A stretch of 64,000 nt of DNA from Podaxis mareebaensis. Lineage: Eukaryota > Basidiomycota > Agaricomycetes > Agaricales > Agaricaceae. Of this stretch, positions 50,238 to 63,907 are shown piece by piece (position 1 is the first letter of the stretch; the number at the start of each line of letters is the position of its first letter). The DNA lies in NCBI GenBank assembly GCA_018524725.1, contig JAEUWP010000470.1, positions 496,001 to 560,000 on the forward strand, written 5' to 3'. A program made the translations under genes and the position numbers. A model generated the notes under the pieces. It was given only the letters and a program-made list of their open reading frames with translations. It was not told the origin of the DNA and ran no database searches.

Positions 50238-51285
50238 ACTTGGTTGGTTTAGTTGGCTGTGAGAACAGACACAATATCAGTATACGAGAAGGCGATGGGA
50301 AAGCCGGGGGTGGGGGGAACGGAAGGAAGGAGCAAGGAAATGAGAAATCAATCAAGGCGTTTTCTAGTGTTTTGGGACGGGAAAGGGCTGGAAGACATGT
50401 GCATCTGATGCTGTCGCTACACGTAACATGTGTCCCATGAGCGGCTGACGGGAGAGTGAAGCAAAATGACTGGGATGAATCCCTTGCGGAAATATGGAGT
50501 TTAGACAGGGCGGGGCACATGAGAACGGCACTGGTTGGCCACGTTAAATGCCGCTCATGACGAAGTGGCAGGGCAAGATGCCAGCGCGGCAAGGTATCTA
50601 AAGACAAAGGAGGGAAGAAAAGACAGAGAACTCACCTACAAGAGGATGAAGTGGTGGTGGAAGAGGAAAGAGTAGAAGAGAGGAAGAGCGAGCTTTAAAG
50701 GCGTAGAGGAACAAGTCAGGAGGCTGTAGCGCCAGACAAGGGCGAGCCAACCAAGCTGTGTCTGCGGAGTTTGAAATTGATCGATGGATCAGTCAACCCC
50801 AGACTCAAAAATATTATTATTATAAATAATTCACTAATCCCTCTCCATCTTTGCTCCCCCGGTCCAACAGCTGACAGATGCGCGTTGTGGGTTGTACCGC
50901 CTTTACAGTTGACTCCCGGGCTCAGTATACATGGTGGAGGATATTTGTGGACCAGAGAGCAGAGCAGGCAACAGAGAACAGAATAGATGAACAAAGCACA
51001 TGGTCCAATCATTGCCGGATTGAGAGTAGTCAAACTCACACACTTGTCTTCCTTCCCCGTCCCTTCTACCCACCATTGTTTTAGTCTCCGTTGGCATTCG
51101 CAACGACTTCCCGGCTCACCTCTTCCCTCGTCTCTACACTCTCTTTCGTCCTTTCGAGCTGCAGCTCCTGGATACGCCGTTCTTTCCCCTCGCACTCTTT
51201 TTTGTCGGGTATTGCAAACACAAAACCCATCTCCTATCTCTCGCCGAGGAACTAACAAAGCTATCATTCATTTTTATTTGCATCT
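50238..51285. promoter_or_regulatory. Divergent upstream region, casein kinase I / chitin synthase
   Basis: About 1.05 kb between two divergent start codons. It contains an AT-rich patch with TATAAATAA near 50819-50828 and a T-rich tract directly before the chitin synthase ATG. Upstream regulation could be shared; nothing more specific is visible. Confidence 0.5.
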
Positions 51286-54200
51286 ATGGCATACCGCCAG
51301 AACGATCCCTACGGTCGTACGTCGCCCTTCGTTTATCTTCAGTCCCAAATTCTCACCTGCTTTACCCCAGAGTACCCTCCAAAGGGCGGCTATAACAGTA
51401 ACCACCACAATGACTATGACGCTCAATCCAACTGGGACGCGAAATCATATCAGAGCAGCTACGCCGGATCTCAGGTCCACCTCAATCCTTACGAGATGAC
51501 CCAAGTGTCGACTCCTCAACACCAGATCCCACCCGTCCCTTCTATCCCCTACCAACCTCAGCAGTACCCACCTCAGCAGTATCCACCTCTGCGGCCGGGC
51601 CAGTACCTCCAACCCGAACATACCGGATATTCCGATGCCCGTGAAAAGCTTCTCAAGAGGCGGTCGGTCCGCAAGGTCCAGCTTTACCAAGGAAACCTCG
51701 TCTTGGATGTTCCCGTCCCTGGTTCAATCATTCCTGCGGGAATGGAGGGTGTCGAAGAGATGTCCAAGATGAGGTACACCGCTGCCACCTGTGATCCCGA
51801 TGACTTCATGGCCTCCAAGTATTCTTTGAGGCCCTACCTCTACAATCGTCAAACGGAGCTGTTCATTGTCATGACTATGTACAACGAAGATGAAGTCTTG
51901 TTTGTCCGAACCATGAACGCGTACGTGGCATTGAATCAATTCACGGTCGCGAGCTGATGGTACTTTTGGTAGTGTCATCAAGAACGTTGCTCACCTCTGC
52001 AGCCGGGATCGCTCGAAAGTTTGGGGCAAAGAAGGCTGGAAAAAGGTTGTTGTTTGCGTCGTCTCCGATGGCCGAAACAAGATCAACAAGCGAACTCTTC
52101 AAGTGCTCACACTGGTGGGTCTTTAAGACGATAGATGCGCTTCGAATCAGAATTCATTTACCTCCATTAGATGGGTTGTTACCAGGAGGGTATCGCTAAG
52201 GACTCGGTCGCGGGAAAAGACGTGACAGCGCATATTTTTGAGTAAGCCTTGTCCCCCTCTTCCCTGAGCACGTCTTTTTATGCATCTCCAATTGCCAGAT
52301 ACACGTCGAGTGTCGTCGTCACAGAAACCGGAGAGGTTTCGCAGGGATCGTGCCCCGTCCAGATCCTCTTCTGTCTCAAGGAGCAGAACAAAAAGAAGCT
52401 TAACAGCCATCGCTGGTTCTTTAACGCCTTCGGTCCCCTAATTAGACCTAATGGTGAGAGTTTTGCCTTCGGTATCAACTGGCGCTCAACAGCATTGCGG
52501 TAGTCTGTGTTCTTCTTGATGTGGGTACCAAGCCAACGGGAACATCCATTTACGAACTGTGGAAATGTGAGCCCATTTGACTATTTCTTATTTCACTCCA
52601 TCGAGCCGTTGACATGTAACAGGCTTTGACAAGCACTCCGGTGTCGGCGGTGCCTGTGGAGAGTAAGCCATATCTCGTTACGCATCTTTGGATATTGTTG
52701 TTCGACGAACGTTTCAGAATATGTGTCGATACGGGTCGTGGCTGCAGTCTTTTATTAACAAGTCCCCTCGCAGCCTCACAAAACTTTGAGGTAACTAGGA
52801 TGCATTACCTAATTTCGCGCGTTCCTTACTATGTTGTCTATTTCAGTACAAGATTTCCAATATCCTCGATAAGCCTTTGGAGGTGAGTTGCTGGTTAGCT
52901 GTGCTCTCATAGTCTTCTATTCTCACTCTTTACAATCACTTATAGAGTGTTTTCGGCTACATTAGCGTGTTGCCTGGTGCATTCAGCGCATATCGCTACA
53001 AAGCCCTTCTCAATGGACCCGATGGAAGGGGGCCTCTTGCGTCGTACTTCAAGGGCGAGACTATGCATGGCGGATCCAGCTCAGCTGGTCTCTTTGAGGT
53101 AGATCAAATCTTCTACTATACGTGCGATCCTCATTGTGTTTCAGCGAAACATGTACCTTGCTGAGGATCGCATATTGTGCTTCGAGATTGTGACCAAGAA
53201 ACGCGAGGCATGGACGTGAGCATTGGTCCACCTCCCCGGCTCAGCTTCACCTCCTAACATTGTTACAGTCTAAAGTATGTCAAGAGCGCTAAGGCTTCGA
53301 CTGATGTCCCTACTACTGTGAGTTGTCTCAGTCTAATTTTTTTTCTCCACCTGATCCCCCTCAGGTGCCTGAATTTATCTCGCAACGTCGTCGCTGGTTG
53401 AACGGCTCCCTCTTTGCCTCGATTCATGCCACCGTATTCTTCTTCCGTATCTGGACATCTGGTCAAGGTTTCTTCCGCAAAATCCTTCTCCAGGTCAGTA
53501 GTCTCATCGGGTGTACGTTTACTATCTTCACCCAGTTTGTTTTAGCTCGAGTTCCTTTATAATGCTGTCCAACTGGTGTTTACATGGACTTCTTTGGCTA
53601 ACTATTATCTTGCTTTCTTCTTCGTGAGTTCCTCTCCTGATAAGACTACTTCTGACACAACCATGGAAGCTGAAACTTGTGGCACTCATAGCTCGTTTCT
53701 TCTGCCACCGCTGATGTCGCCACGGATGCTTTCAAGTTCCTTAGCCGTGGCGCAGGAAAAGCTGTCTTCGAGATCTTCCTTAATCTGTACATTGGAATCT
53801 TGTTCGTGGTTCTAGTTTGTTCCTTGGGAAATCGTCCACAAGGATCGAAATGGACGTATACGCTTGCGATGTTCCTGTTCGGTCTATGTAACATCATCGC
53901 AACGTGGTGTGCTGCATATACCGTATATCTCGCAGTCCCTCATGACGTTGAAGGTTGGAAAAACTTCCCTGAGTAAGTTTAATCCGCTAATTCATTTGGA
54001 GGTCATCTAACCACAACCACCTCTAGCCTGGTTCGGAACAACCACACCTTCCAAGAAATTCTGGTTGCCGTTCTCGCCACCTACGGTCTCTACTTCATCA
54101 GCTCGTTCATGCACTTTGAACCCTGGCACATGTTCACCTCATTTGTGCAGTACATGTTCCTGCTGCCATCCTACGTCAACATCCTCATGATGTATGCCAT

Positions 54201-54879
54201 GTGCAATCTGCACGATGTAACATGGGGCACGAAAGGTGACAACGGTGCCGCGAAAGACCTAGGCGGCGCCAAAAAGGTTAAGGGTGATGATGGCAAGGAG
54301 ATGATGGAGGTTGAATTGCCTACTGCGAAAGAGGATGTGGAACGACTTTGGGCCGCTTCGCGAAGTGCGCTTAAGGTCAAGCCACCTGAGGAGAAGGAGC
54401 ACCGAGATGCTGCCACAAAACAGGCTGACCATGATAGGAATAGTCGAACGAATGTCGTCCTGACCTGGGTTGGCACCAACATGTGAGTGCTAATCTCCTT
54501 CAGAACTTTCGGAGCCTTCGGTTCTTTGCACCATCTACCCTATTTCTCACCCCACACTGAATTGGCTGTGGCTATATTGTTGTTGCAACTTGTCGGAGTG
54601 TAGTGTACTGATTATCTGATTCCATCAGGCTCTTGATCATAGTCTTTACTTCGAACGCCTTCCAGGAGTGGGTCGCCGACCATTTCCAATCTGCCGGAGC
54701 CGCATTTAATCCGTATTTGACATTCCTATTCTATGCCTTGTGAGTATTTTGTCATGCAGTGTCTCATGCGCTTGTATTGGGTGGCTGATGAAAATACCTT
54801 TGTTCCCAGTGCCGGTCTATCAGCGATCCGCTTCACAGGATCTCTTATGTATCTCCTACTCCGACTAATCGGCTTCTAG
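51286..54879 (+). CDS. Chitin synthase (family GT2, Chs1 N-terminal type)
   Basis: Plasma-membrane enzyme polymerising UDP-GlcNAc into chitin. Many short introns, the first 51317-51370; start ATG 51286 ([10 protein letters not shown]), stop at 54879. The N-terminus is Tyr/Pro/Gln-rich with a duplicated PQQYP unit, then [20 protein letters not shown] of the Chs1 N-domain. Catalytic region: [90 protein letters not shown] and the product-site QRRRWLNGS. Multiple membrane helices follow ([60 protein letters not shown]), with [12 protein letters not shown] and a final helix ending [10 protein letters not shown]. No myosin-motor or cytochrome-b5 domain, so it belongs to class I-III. The introns are dense but reading continuity is kept. 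Confidence 0.93.
51556..51585 (+). repeat. 15-bp near-perfect duplication encoding PQQYP
   Basis: Two 15-bp units (51556-51570 and 51571-51585) differ by one synonymous base and encode PQQYP twice in the disordered N-terminus of chitin synthase. Confidence 0.85.
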
Positions 54880-55358
54880 GCCAAATCTCGTCAAGATTTT
54901 GACCAATTCCAGCAACTTTTGTATATCCTTTCCTGTGGAATTTCGTGGAATTTTTATGCCCAGATTCGGGCAACTCTTCTCGGCTTGGTGTATTCCTATT
55001 ACTCGGTGTTATACCCTTTTTGGCCCCGTAACTATTGCTTTCCTGGTGATATGCAATTTTTAATGATATTTGTGACATTCCGTTTCATCCCCTTCAAAGA
55101 ACAACGCATTGCCTCCAAGAGAGGACTTTGAGATGAAACCAGTCAAGATAGTGGGCAGGATCCCGAAAGGAAAAGCCGAACCAAGAACAAATAATGTTAA
55201 ATTACAAGACGTGCAGCGAACAATGAACCCGAATATATGGATGTATGACAATGCTATCAAGAGAAGTATGAGCGGTTATGACGATGACCAAAATCCACAG
55301 GGCACATCTGACAACATCAATGAATTAAACAAACCCCTATGTAATGCAACTAATCTTT
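54880..55358. other. Convergent 3' intergenic region
   Basis: About 480 bp between the stops of the chitin synthase (+) and the large hypothetical gene (-). An overlapping plus-strand frame at 55109-55399 runs into the downstream gene and shows no domain. Nothing else supported. Confidence 0.5.
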
Positions 55359-58300
55359 TCACTGATGGTCAAGCCCATGATATGGGTATGTCAACGTAGA
55401 GGTTTTCGGGGACACGATTTCAAACTGTGACACATCAAAACTTGGCCTTGTTTCCTGTGAGGATCGTGAAGAAGCCGTCGACCGAGGAGGTGGCGACGAT
55501 GATCGTCCAACACGTTGCCCCTGTGAGATTGTCGAATCCGTAGATGATTTCGTCAGCCTCGACCGGACAGATTCCCGATTATCACCATCGCCACCACCAC
55601 CAAATCCTGCTGTTGCCGGCGTCGGTACCGGCGTAGTTCCATTCTTTCCACCGGGACCCGCAATAAACTGCTCTGGAATTTGAGGACTTGGAGGAATGTC
55701 GTTCACGGAAGTCGTGGAAGATTTAGTAGAATGGAAACTTGGTCTTCGAGGTCGGCCCGTGTTGGAGTTCTGGTTTGCCTTGTCGAAACTCGATCGAGGT
55801 TCCGTTGGGGAAGACGCAGGTGAAGTCTTAGAAGATTTCTGGAACGCTTTTAATATCGACTTGCGGCCCGTAGGCTTCTCCTTCTCCGGTAAAGGAGGCG
55901 GCAATGACTGCGCTTGTGGCGTCGCTGGCGCTGATGTAGGGGGAGGTAGTGGTGCCTGCGCAGGTGGCAACGAGGGCGGGGAGACAGGACGAGGTGAATA
56001 TCGCGGTGAACTAGTAACATGTACAGGATAAGGCGACTCCTGGTCAAAGTGAAACTTGTCCAACGACATGCCACCTCTTCCGGGAAGCATCTGCGCAGCA
56101 ATGATCGGAGACGCATTCGCATTCCGACCCATGAATGGAGGAAGCCCAAGACCTTGATTCTGGGGAGGAACCATGAGACCTTGCGAAGGCGATGGTGGGA
56201 CAGGTACAGGATATCCCCCTTGAGTAGGCGTATGTGGGACCTGAAGTCCTTGCTTCGATTGGGGTACATTCAAGGATTGTGAAACATGAGCGTTCGGCAC
56301 ATTCATTTGGTCATGCGAGGTGCGTGACGGAATATATTGGTCCTGTGACGTACGTGAGGGCCTATATTGATCTTGCGACATCCGAGTGGGCGGCAGGGGA
56401 ACGGGTGAGTTAGGCTGTGGCGAATAACCTTTAAAGTTAGGAGGGGGCGTCGGAAGCGGATGATCAACATCAGGCAAATCCATCGTTTCCTGTGAAGGGC
56501 GTTCGGGTCTCACAGGCGGGACCTGAGGCGAACTACGTCCTGAAACACTCGTCGACGTGTTACTTGAGTTAGACTTGTTATTACTCTTCCTCCAGAGTTT
56601 CTTGATGCTCTTTACCGTCATCAACGTAGTCTTCATACTCGGCTTAATGGCTGCAACACTCTCTTCTGGGCTGATAGTGATAGAATCGGCCGAGAAGCGA
56701 CTCGTGGTCGCAGAGCGGCTTCCTTGAGACGCCGGAACCATTGGACCATCATCCTCCATAACGGGTTCCAACGAGATGGAGCCGCGACCCATAGTCACAG
56801 TATCCCACTGGTGCAAAGACGTTTGCGACAGTCGCGCATTTACCGTTGAATCAGACGTAGATGAGGGATACCGTCCAAAAGGGTCTGGAGAAAGAGGAAT
56901 AACCGAGGAATCCGCAGGAGATTCTGGCACCAGGCTAGATGACTTTGCCAAAGCCGGATATTCCTCTTCTAATTCCCGTTTCCGTTTCTCAGTCTCCGCC
57001 GAGACCGCGTTAGATGATGACTTCGGAGTAGGGACGAATTGTTTGGGAGCCGAAGTTGTCACACCATTCAAAGCTAACCTTGGTGGTGACGGTGGGCCAT
57101 CCGTTCGACTGGAAGTTCCGACTCCTTGACTGTCTCGAATGGAAGAGAAGGGTACAGCTGGCCATGCCGGTTGATTGCTTCCTGCGCTAGCGTTGGCGCT
57201 GGAAGTCCGAGGGCTATGAACATGCATAAGTTTTCCATTAAGTTTTCCATTGAAGTCCTATAGAGTCAGACTTACGGTCCGTGAACTGGTTCCGGATGAT
57301 TTGACGTCCTGGATTTAGCAGAATATTATTGATAGCTCCAATTAATGAACGCTCCAACTTACGGACTACGTTCCAGCTCAAGTGGAGCATGGGGAGAAGG
57401 GGGATAGTAATCAGCATTCAGCATCCCGGATTTAGGCGAAAGCGAAATGGAGTTCGGCGTCTTGGGTGACAATGAAGCCGATGGCAAACTCTCAGGCTCG
57501 AGATCTAAGGTGAGCGTCCGAGGAGAAAGCTGGGCCATAGTCTGTGTAACAGTAAGCATAAGATTAGAGGTCAAAATCGTCCAACACTTTTCTACCACGA
57601 AATGATGATCCACGCACCCGTTCTATTTCATCAAGCTGTGCCTTGAGCAAAAACTGGCTCCGGCGACGATCGTTCGGGTCGTTCTCATCAAACTGTTCAG
57701 AAATTTCAATACAAAGACTCAAGCAGAAGAAAGAGAAAACCACGCACGTCTTCAGTTGGATCCAAACCGAGATCCAAGTCGTCATAGATAGTTCCAGCCC
57801 TCTTCTCGGACTCAGCTGGGCTGCGCGCGCGGGAGTACCGATCGTCAAAGCCTTCAGCGACTTCTGCTTCGATGTACTCCTGTTTAGGGGATTTTTCTGG
57901 CGAAGAATCACCGTTGAGGTATGCTAGACCCACGCTTCCAGCACTACTGGGCATAGGGCTAGCCTCAGAAGGCACCACAAGGTCGCTTGGACTCCCTTTG
58001 GGTACGAGGACAAGAGGAGGGGGGACATGCTTTTTGGCTGTATGCGTCGAAGATGATGAGCGTTTGGAAGGAGGTGAAGATGTAATCTCCACCGAGACAG
58101 CTGGACGCGAATCAGGCCGCGCCATCTGTTCTAGCAGTTCCCGGACCTCCTCTTCTTCAGGTGGCATGACTGAATTAGGTTCTTTCAAACCACTCTCCGG
58201 CAAAGCATTTAAATCAGCGGCCGTGAGCGCAAGATTGACAACGTTCGGGTTTGGTGATCTCTTGTCATCATTGGAAGCATGGATATCCGCCCAAGTATCA

Positions 58301-59751
58301 GCATCTGTTCCAAACACGTCCGCCAACGGATCTTTTTCACCATTGACAGCGACATCTGGAGCGGTCGCGTCATCATCCTCAAACTCTTCCTCATCTGAAT
58401 CACTATCTCCATCCTCCCTGGTGTTGGACTCTGGAAGTTGTTGGTAACCAGAATCCACGACCTCTTCTTCCTGCTCCTCCAAGTCCTTGTTCTCCTCACA
58501 TTTTGCAACGCCATCACCTCCTGAAGGCGCCACAACCGAAACAGGGCTCGCAGTCTGTTGCCGCCCGATGATCAGTTGAATCGGTGGCCGACGCTCTTGT
58601 CCTTCTGCGCTTTCCTCATTGGTGCTTCCCTTTCTCCCCAGTCTACTTTCTGCCCGTTTAGCGTGGTTGGCTTTCCGGTTCCTTAGCCATGGTTCATACC
58701 AGACCGCTTTCCGACGATCAATATCAAACTCAACTTTGGCGAGAATGGGTATTAATGATGGTGAGCGTAAACCCGGCAGATCAAGCGACTGAGCCCGCTG
58801 CTGAGGCTCAAACACGTTTGACGCGGCAGACGTATCTGGGGTCTCAGGTTCATCTGGAGAAGAGCCTACAGCAGATTTAGAGTTGGAACGCTGATCGGAG
58901 ACCGAAGAGGGGGTGGACGGGGATGTGATGTTTGATAGAGGAGGCTGGTTTTCGATAGAGGGTGTTGATACGAGGGGGCGGAAGGCAGACGAGGCCGTAT
59001 CAAGAAGATGAGGAGTTGAGCGCGAAGCCAAGCCTGTACGCAACCCGACGAGACCTGGTGTAACACTCCGTGAAGGCGGGTTGTCTTCGCGTTGTTCGAC
59101 CTGTATCACCCTTGCCCATAGGTGTTTCCAGATATCCTCTGAAAGCCGAGGACCCGGCTCTTCGACCACCTCGTCTGAGATTGTATTTGTGGGAGATAAA
59201 CGGGAGGGACGCTGCGAGGGCGAGGTGGTTACAAGGTAAAGAACGAGACCGGCGGTACTGGGCAGGGCATACTCCTTGGCTATTGCGGAAAGTTGGGACT
59301 GGAAACTCGAGTGAACGGGCACAAGTATCCCTCGACGAAATTGCGTATGGTAGCCTGAGGCGGTGGACGGTGGAGGTGGAAGGTCGTTATCGTCGGGACA
59401 ATCGGGATCATAAGGGAAACTCAGGGGAGGGAAGACATGGAGAAGAAATTTGGACGTGGTTGATGGGCCAGCACTAAAGGTGGTCGAAGCAGCAGTTGAA
59501 GGCGTAGGAGAGCGTCGGTATGGATCTACAGGACTTGCAGATTCAGAATAGGACCGGGAGAGTGATGGACTGAGATAGCTTGCTGGCACGGGAGTGGAGA
59601 CACCGAGAGCATTTGCAAGTTTGGCGAGTCGGTGAGGGGGAAGTGGGGCCTTTGGGGGACGCCAATTGGGGGTAAGGGCGTTGGTTGAGGAATTTGGGGA
59701 CTGGGAAACTCGGGGAGTGTCATTATGGTTTGTGATTTGGGGGGAGGACAT
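55359..59751 (-). CDS. Large Ser/Pro-rich hypothetical protein
   Basis: Unrecognised, 1381 residues. Five exons (59751-57748, 57692-57618, 57541-57363, 57308-57276, 57213-55359; introns 55, 76, 54 and 62 nt) join in one frame; exon 4 is 33 nt. The first 220 residues look folded in parts (KFLLHVFPPLSFPYDPDCPD, SQLSAIAKEYALPSTAGLVL, LSEDIWKHLWARVIQVEQRE, VEFDIDRRKAVWYEPWLRNR). Acidic segments follow (DSDSDEEEFEDDDA), then DENDPNDRRRSQFLLKAQLD. The C-terminal 600 residues are low complexity with a basic patch, TTLMTVKSIKKLWRKSNNKS, and many SP/TP sites that could be kinase targets. It may be a large signalling or polarity scaffold, but that is a guess from composition only. Confidence 0.78.
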
Positions 59752-60450
59752 TGCAGAGTTGGAGGGTATCAGAGATTGGTTGTGATTAGCTCAAATCCAA
59801 ATGCATTGACTTTGGCTGAGAGGGTTCTGAGAAAGTTGAATTTTTGAAGAAAAGACATGGACATACAGGGGTATGAGAGGTTTGCTGGCGGCGTGAATGT
59901 ATCGTAACTGTCGTGGAACCCTGACCTTGCGACTGCTGAGCGGTAAGCACTGGGTGCGGAAGCTTGAAGACTGGGCCGAGCCTGAGACCAAAAGCAGTGG
60001 TGGACGACAAGCCGAAACTGACAGGCGGCTAAGGAGGGTGAGAAGATTGGCCAAACATGGCAGGACTGATTTCCAGACGTAAAAACAAAGTGTCTACTGG
60101 TTGTACAATACGCAGAGACTATGAGACTAGTCGACGGTGCAGTGTCGCTATGCGACCGAGGATGAAATAAAATATAAGAAGAAGAACAATTGCAGAAGGA
60201 CGGGAGGCGGACCGGAAGAGACAATGCTCTGGCCGGAACGGGGGTGGAACAAAGACGGAAAGTCCGGAGTGGCGTTTTCTTTGGCTCTGGTTCTCTCTAC
60301 TCGCGAGGACAACCGTTGCCTTCTCTTTGATCGTCCTGTCCATTGTTTCTTTTTTCTTCTTCTTTTTTGCAGTTGCCATATCTTGCTTCAAGTCACGACT
60401 TCATCTCTTCTCTCTACATCCCTCTCCGGCTCTACTCTTCTTCGCTTACA
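59752..60450. promoter_or_regulatory. Divergent upstream region, hypothetical gene / bHLH gene
   Basis: About 700 bp between divergent start codons. A long T/C-rich tract (about 60340-60370) lies just upstream of the bHLH ATG, a usual fungal 5' feature. No other gene seen. Confidence 0.5.
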
Positions 60451-61610
60451 ATGGACCAGCACCAACACCAACACCAGCACCAGCACCACCAACCCATCCA
60501 GGAGGATCACCCTTCTATCTCGGCGCCGACATATAGTTTCTATTCACCAGAGCAGGACCCTTCCACCTACAACCTCGCGGCATACAATGGACACATGGCG
60601 CCCTATCAGGTCGTCCATGCCAACCCTCCGCAACGTGTGTTTCTTTCATTCCGCTGAAACTCGTGCCCTCGATCTGATTATCTTCCTCGTTTCATACAGG
60701 TCAACATCATCTAGTCCCAGACTTACCGCAAGGGTTGCAGCCATACCCCAACATTCCCTTGATACCTCATCAATTTCAGCACCCCAACGTGTATTCGACC
60801 TCTCCGCCTCATGGCTCCCTGCCTCTTTCAAATTCTCCCCCACCCCCATCTCCCCCTGATATGTATGATCCTCTCTCCCCTCCTATATCCGGATCAGACA
60901 CATCGGCGGACGGACTTTACCACCACTCAAACCACTCAAACAGTAGTGGCGTCAATTCTCCTGTACCTTCTAGAGCCAACAGCCTTGTCCACCGCACCAA
61001 CATCAGATACAATCCTACTCCCTCCCCGACAAGCTCATCAGGCAGGCGACGAAGCCACTCTCGAGACTCAGACGAAGAAGATCCAATGGGCCTTGCAGCT
61101 TTCAACGTGGAGAACCTCGCCCACACTCGCAAAGAAGCCACTCGCAGGCAGAGAATCGAGGCGGAACAACGCCGACGAGATGAACTACGCGACGGCTACG
61201 CCAAGCTAAAGGACGTTCTCCCTGTCTCCAACCAGAAGAGCAGCAAGGTATCGCTCTTGGAGCGAGGTGAGTCAACCTTTAGATCCTTTGATGCTCTTCT
61301 TGCTCTAACCCGCCCTAACAACACACCTAATCTAGCCACAAATCATATAGTCCTGTTGGAAAAAACAAACCAGGAGCTCAAAGCCCGCATCAACGCCCTC
61401 GAGCAAGAAATGGCAAGGCTACGAGCTATCAACGAGAAGATCTCCCTCGGCAATACTGAGCTTCCCCCTTCAGCCTTTGAGGGGAAACCTCTGTCGTCTG
61501 CTTCTGACACTTCGGCGACTACACCACCTGCCTCGGCTCAGGTGAAGATGCAACGCTCCACGCCAGAACGTCCAAGTTCTGCAGCTCCTTCAGACCGAGA
61601 GCAATTATGA
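60451..61610 (+). CDS. bHLH-leucine-zipper transcription factor
   Basis: Three exons (60451-60634, 60700-61266, 61336-61610; introns 65 and 69 nt) give 341 residues in frame. The N-terminus has a Gln/His repeat (QHQHQHQHQHH) and a Pro/Ser-rich region. The basic region is TRRQRIEAEQRRRDELRDGY, with His/Glu/Arg-type E-box contacts partly kept (the usual H-E-R appears as R-E-R). Helix 1 is YAKLKDVLPV; the loop NQKSSKVSLLER and helix 2 ATNHIVLLEKTNQELKARI are split by the second intron exactly inside the HLH. Helix 2 runs into a heptad segment INALEQEMARLRAINEK, so dimerisation through a zipper is likely. A Ser/Thr/Pro-rich tail follows. Target genes unknown; fungal relatives include SREBP-like and Ino-type regulators. 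Confidence 0.88.
60454..60501 (+). repeat. Gln/His codon repeat in the bHLH gene
   Basis: Imperfect CAC-CAA / CAC-CAG repeat directly after the start codon encodes alternating Gln and His. Low-complexity trinucleotide tract, likely length-variable. Confidence 0.8.
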
Positions 61611-63907
61611 TCTCCCCCTCATCTTCCTTGCTTCATTCTCGTTCCGCTCCCTCTTGCGATCGCTTTCAAGTCTATCCCGTCGCATTATACACCGGCTCTC
61701 TTCTTCTGCTTTCTCGTTTCTTCTTCTCGGCATCTTGGAGCAGCGTTGTTTATTCATGGGTTTCCGTGGGTTGGAGCAACCCCCCTTCTCATCATCTGTG
61801 TGTGCAGAGCACATGCAAGGTCTTGCCCATTGGTCCTCGCGAGCGACCACACCAGCTGCACAATCTGGTCCACAAGGTCCCAACCCTAACAAAATGCAGC
61901 GTGGCGTGTCGCCATCACATGCTATTATCGCCTCGATCGATGGTCACATTGCAGCAAGGCCTTACTTTTGTGGGAAATAGATTCCTGGCGAATCCTCCTC
62001 TTGCAATTTCTCCGGCTCATCAAGCGCTTTTGCCCACCTTCCCTCCCCCTACACCCGATTTCCTTTCCTAAATCACACCCGATCTCTCACTTGGGCGGAT
62101 GGGCTTCCAAGAATCCTCTTTCTTGGTTCTGCCTTATCAGAAGACTTTATGATGTCGAAGACTGCGACCTCCACCCCTTCTACTCTCTATCGATGGAGAA
62201 CATGATTTCTTATGATTCCTAACGAACATTACGAAATACCAGCGTCACCGATCTCTATGACGGATACATCGTTATCCGACCGCTGAAGTTTGGCGAGCTT
62301 AGACACTTGTTACAAGTCGTCTGGCTTGCCACCTCTTCCGCAGGTTGGGAATACGCCATATGGGCATGGGGATCTGGGGATGAATATGGCTCATTGTTTT
62401 TCTCCTCATTTTTGGCACTTGGACCTTCTTCATCTACACAGCATGTATTTTACGCGCATTATATCATCTCTTCACAATCACATCCTACACCAGAATCCAA
62501 TTATCAGCCCTACTCCCAAAGGTGAATCTGACCACGTTCTAGGCCTCAGCTTCTGATGTCTCTTATATGATTAACTCGAACGCAAAATCATTGATCTGCG
62601 ACGTGAGAGATGGGATGAATACTACGCCCAACTTCAGTATCGATGGATTCTATCATACACGTGTAGAACACGTTTCATAAGTTTTGTCATCTCGTTGGAT
62701 GCCACTGACAGGATATGGCAATCAGTATAGGGTAGCTCTCGTTTTCACCGCAAAAGACACGCACGAGAAGTTTGAAAAATGGTACTCCCGGGCGAAATGT
62801 ATAATATTCTGAAGCAATCATAACACATGGATCACTCGAGTTCCCTTGTTCCAACCGTGGACATTGCTCGTCGATTTGTGAACAGTTCGTATGCTTTAGT
62901 GATGATTGGAAGAGAGGATTGACAGCCTGCAGGCTCGGATGGATAGAGAAATTTCATCTCGGGAATGGCCCATGAAATTCAATGATGACCCTTGAAGAAC
63001 ACGCCAATTATCTCCAATAAGTCGAAATTCCGCCAACACGTCGATGATAAAACATCTGAAACGCATCAGCATCCTTCCATGTTTGTATAAGCACTTTCGC
63101 CAATCCAATGTTGAGCGAGGGTATGTATATCAGAGAGCCTCGTTGTATCCAGCACGCAGCAGCGAACGGCCTAGGTTAGTCGGCGCACTGATAGATTGGT
63201 GAGCCAAAACATGAGAATGTTCTGCTTCTTTCGTGGAGCGTGGCCCGTGCCTGCGGTGAGTTGTGGCGTAGCATATGGCATACAGTTGCATAATTTCTGC
63301 TGGATTCGCCGGCGAGCCTGAGCTCGAAGGTTAATTGGTGTGACCAGGAGTTTGGTCGTGTGTCCATATGTACAGACTACCCGTGGTCATTCGGACGGTA
63401 CTTAGGTACAATGAGCAAGGGACGAACAGATATGCCCTTAAGCATGGCTAGATAGTTTGCTTTCCCTGTTTCAAACGTATGTCTTGAAGAAATGGGTCCC
63501 GAGATATCAATAGACGGCCGCTAATGATATCAGAAAGGTGTCAGAAGTGCCCAGACGCCGAAGATTCTATCTCAAGTACACTACAGACGAGAAGGACCGT
63601 GACAGTGTTTTTAGAAAAGGGTCTTTTGGAACTAAGAATGATGAGTGACGTGCCATGGTAGTAGATCGTTTACGAGAAGACTCTGATGGACGAGTACCAA
63701 TCGACGAATAATCTGTTCTTGGAAGGAAGGTTTGGGCAGAACTTTCTCCAAACCCATGGCCATGGTACGGGTTGGCTATTTCTGGATCGAAAAAATTCCG
63801 AATCCGGGCTAGACGTTCGCCGAGTTAATCCTTCTTCCCAATGAACTCTTGTCGATTCGGTTCCAAATTTAATGAGTCCTAAAAGTGTGTTGAGACTTCC
63901 CCGTTTC
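61611..63907. other. Gene-poor right end
   Basis: About 2.3 kb with no supportable gene. The first part is probably bHLH 3' UTR. Short frames at 61607-62556 (+) and 63176-63367 (-) lack domains or plausible splice sites. Confidence 0.45.
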
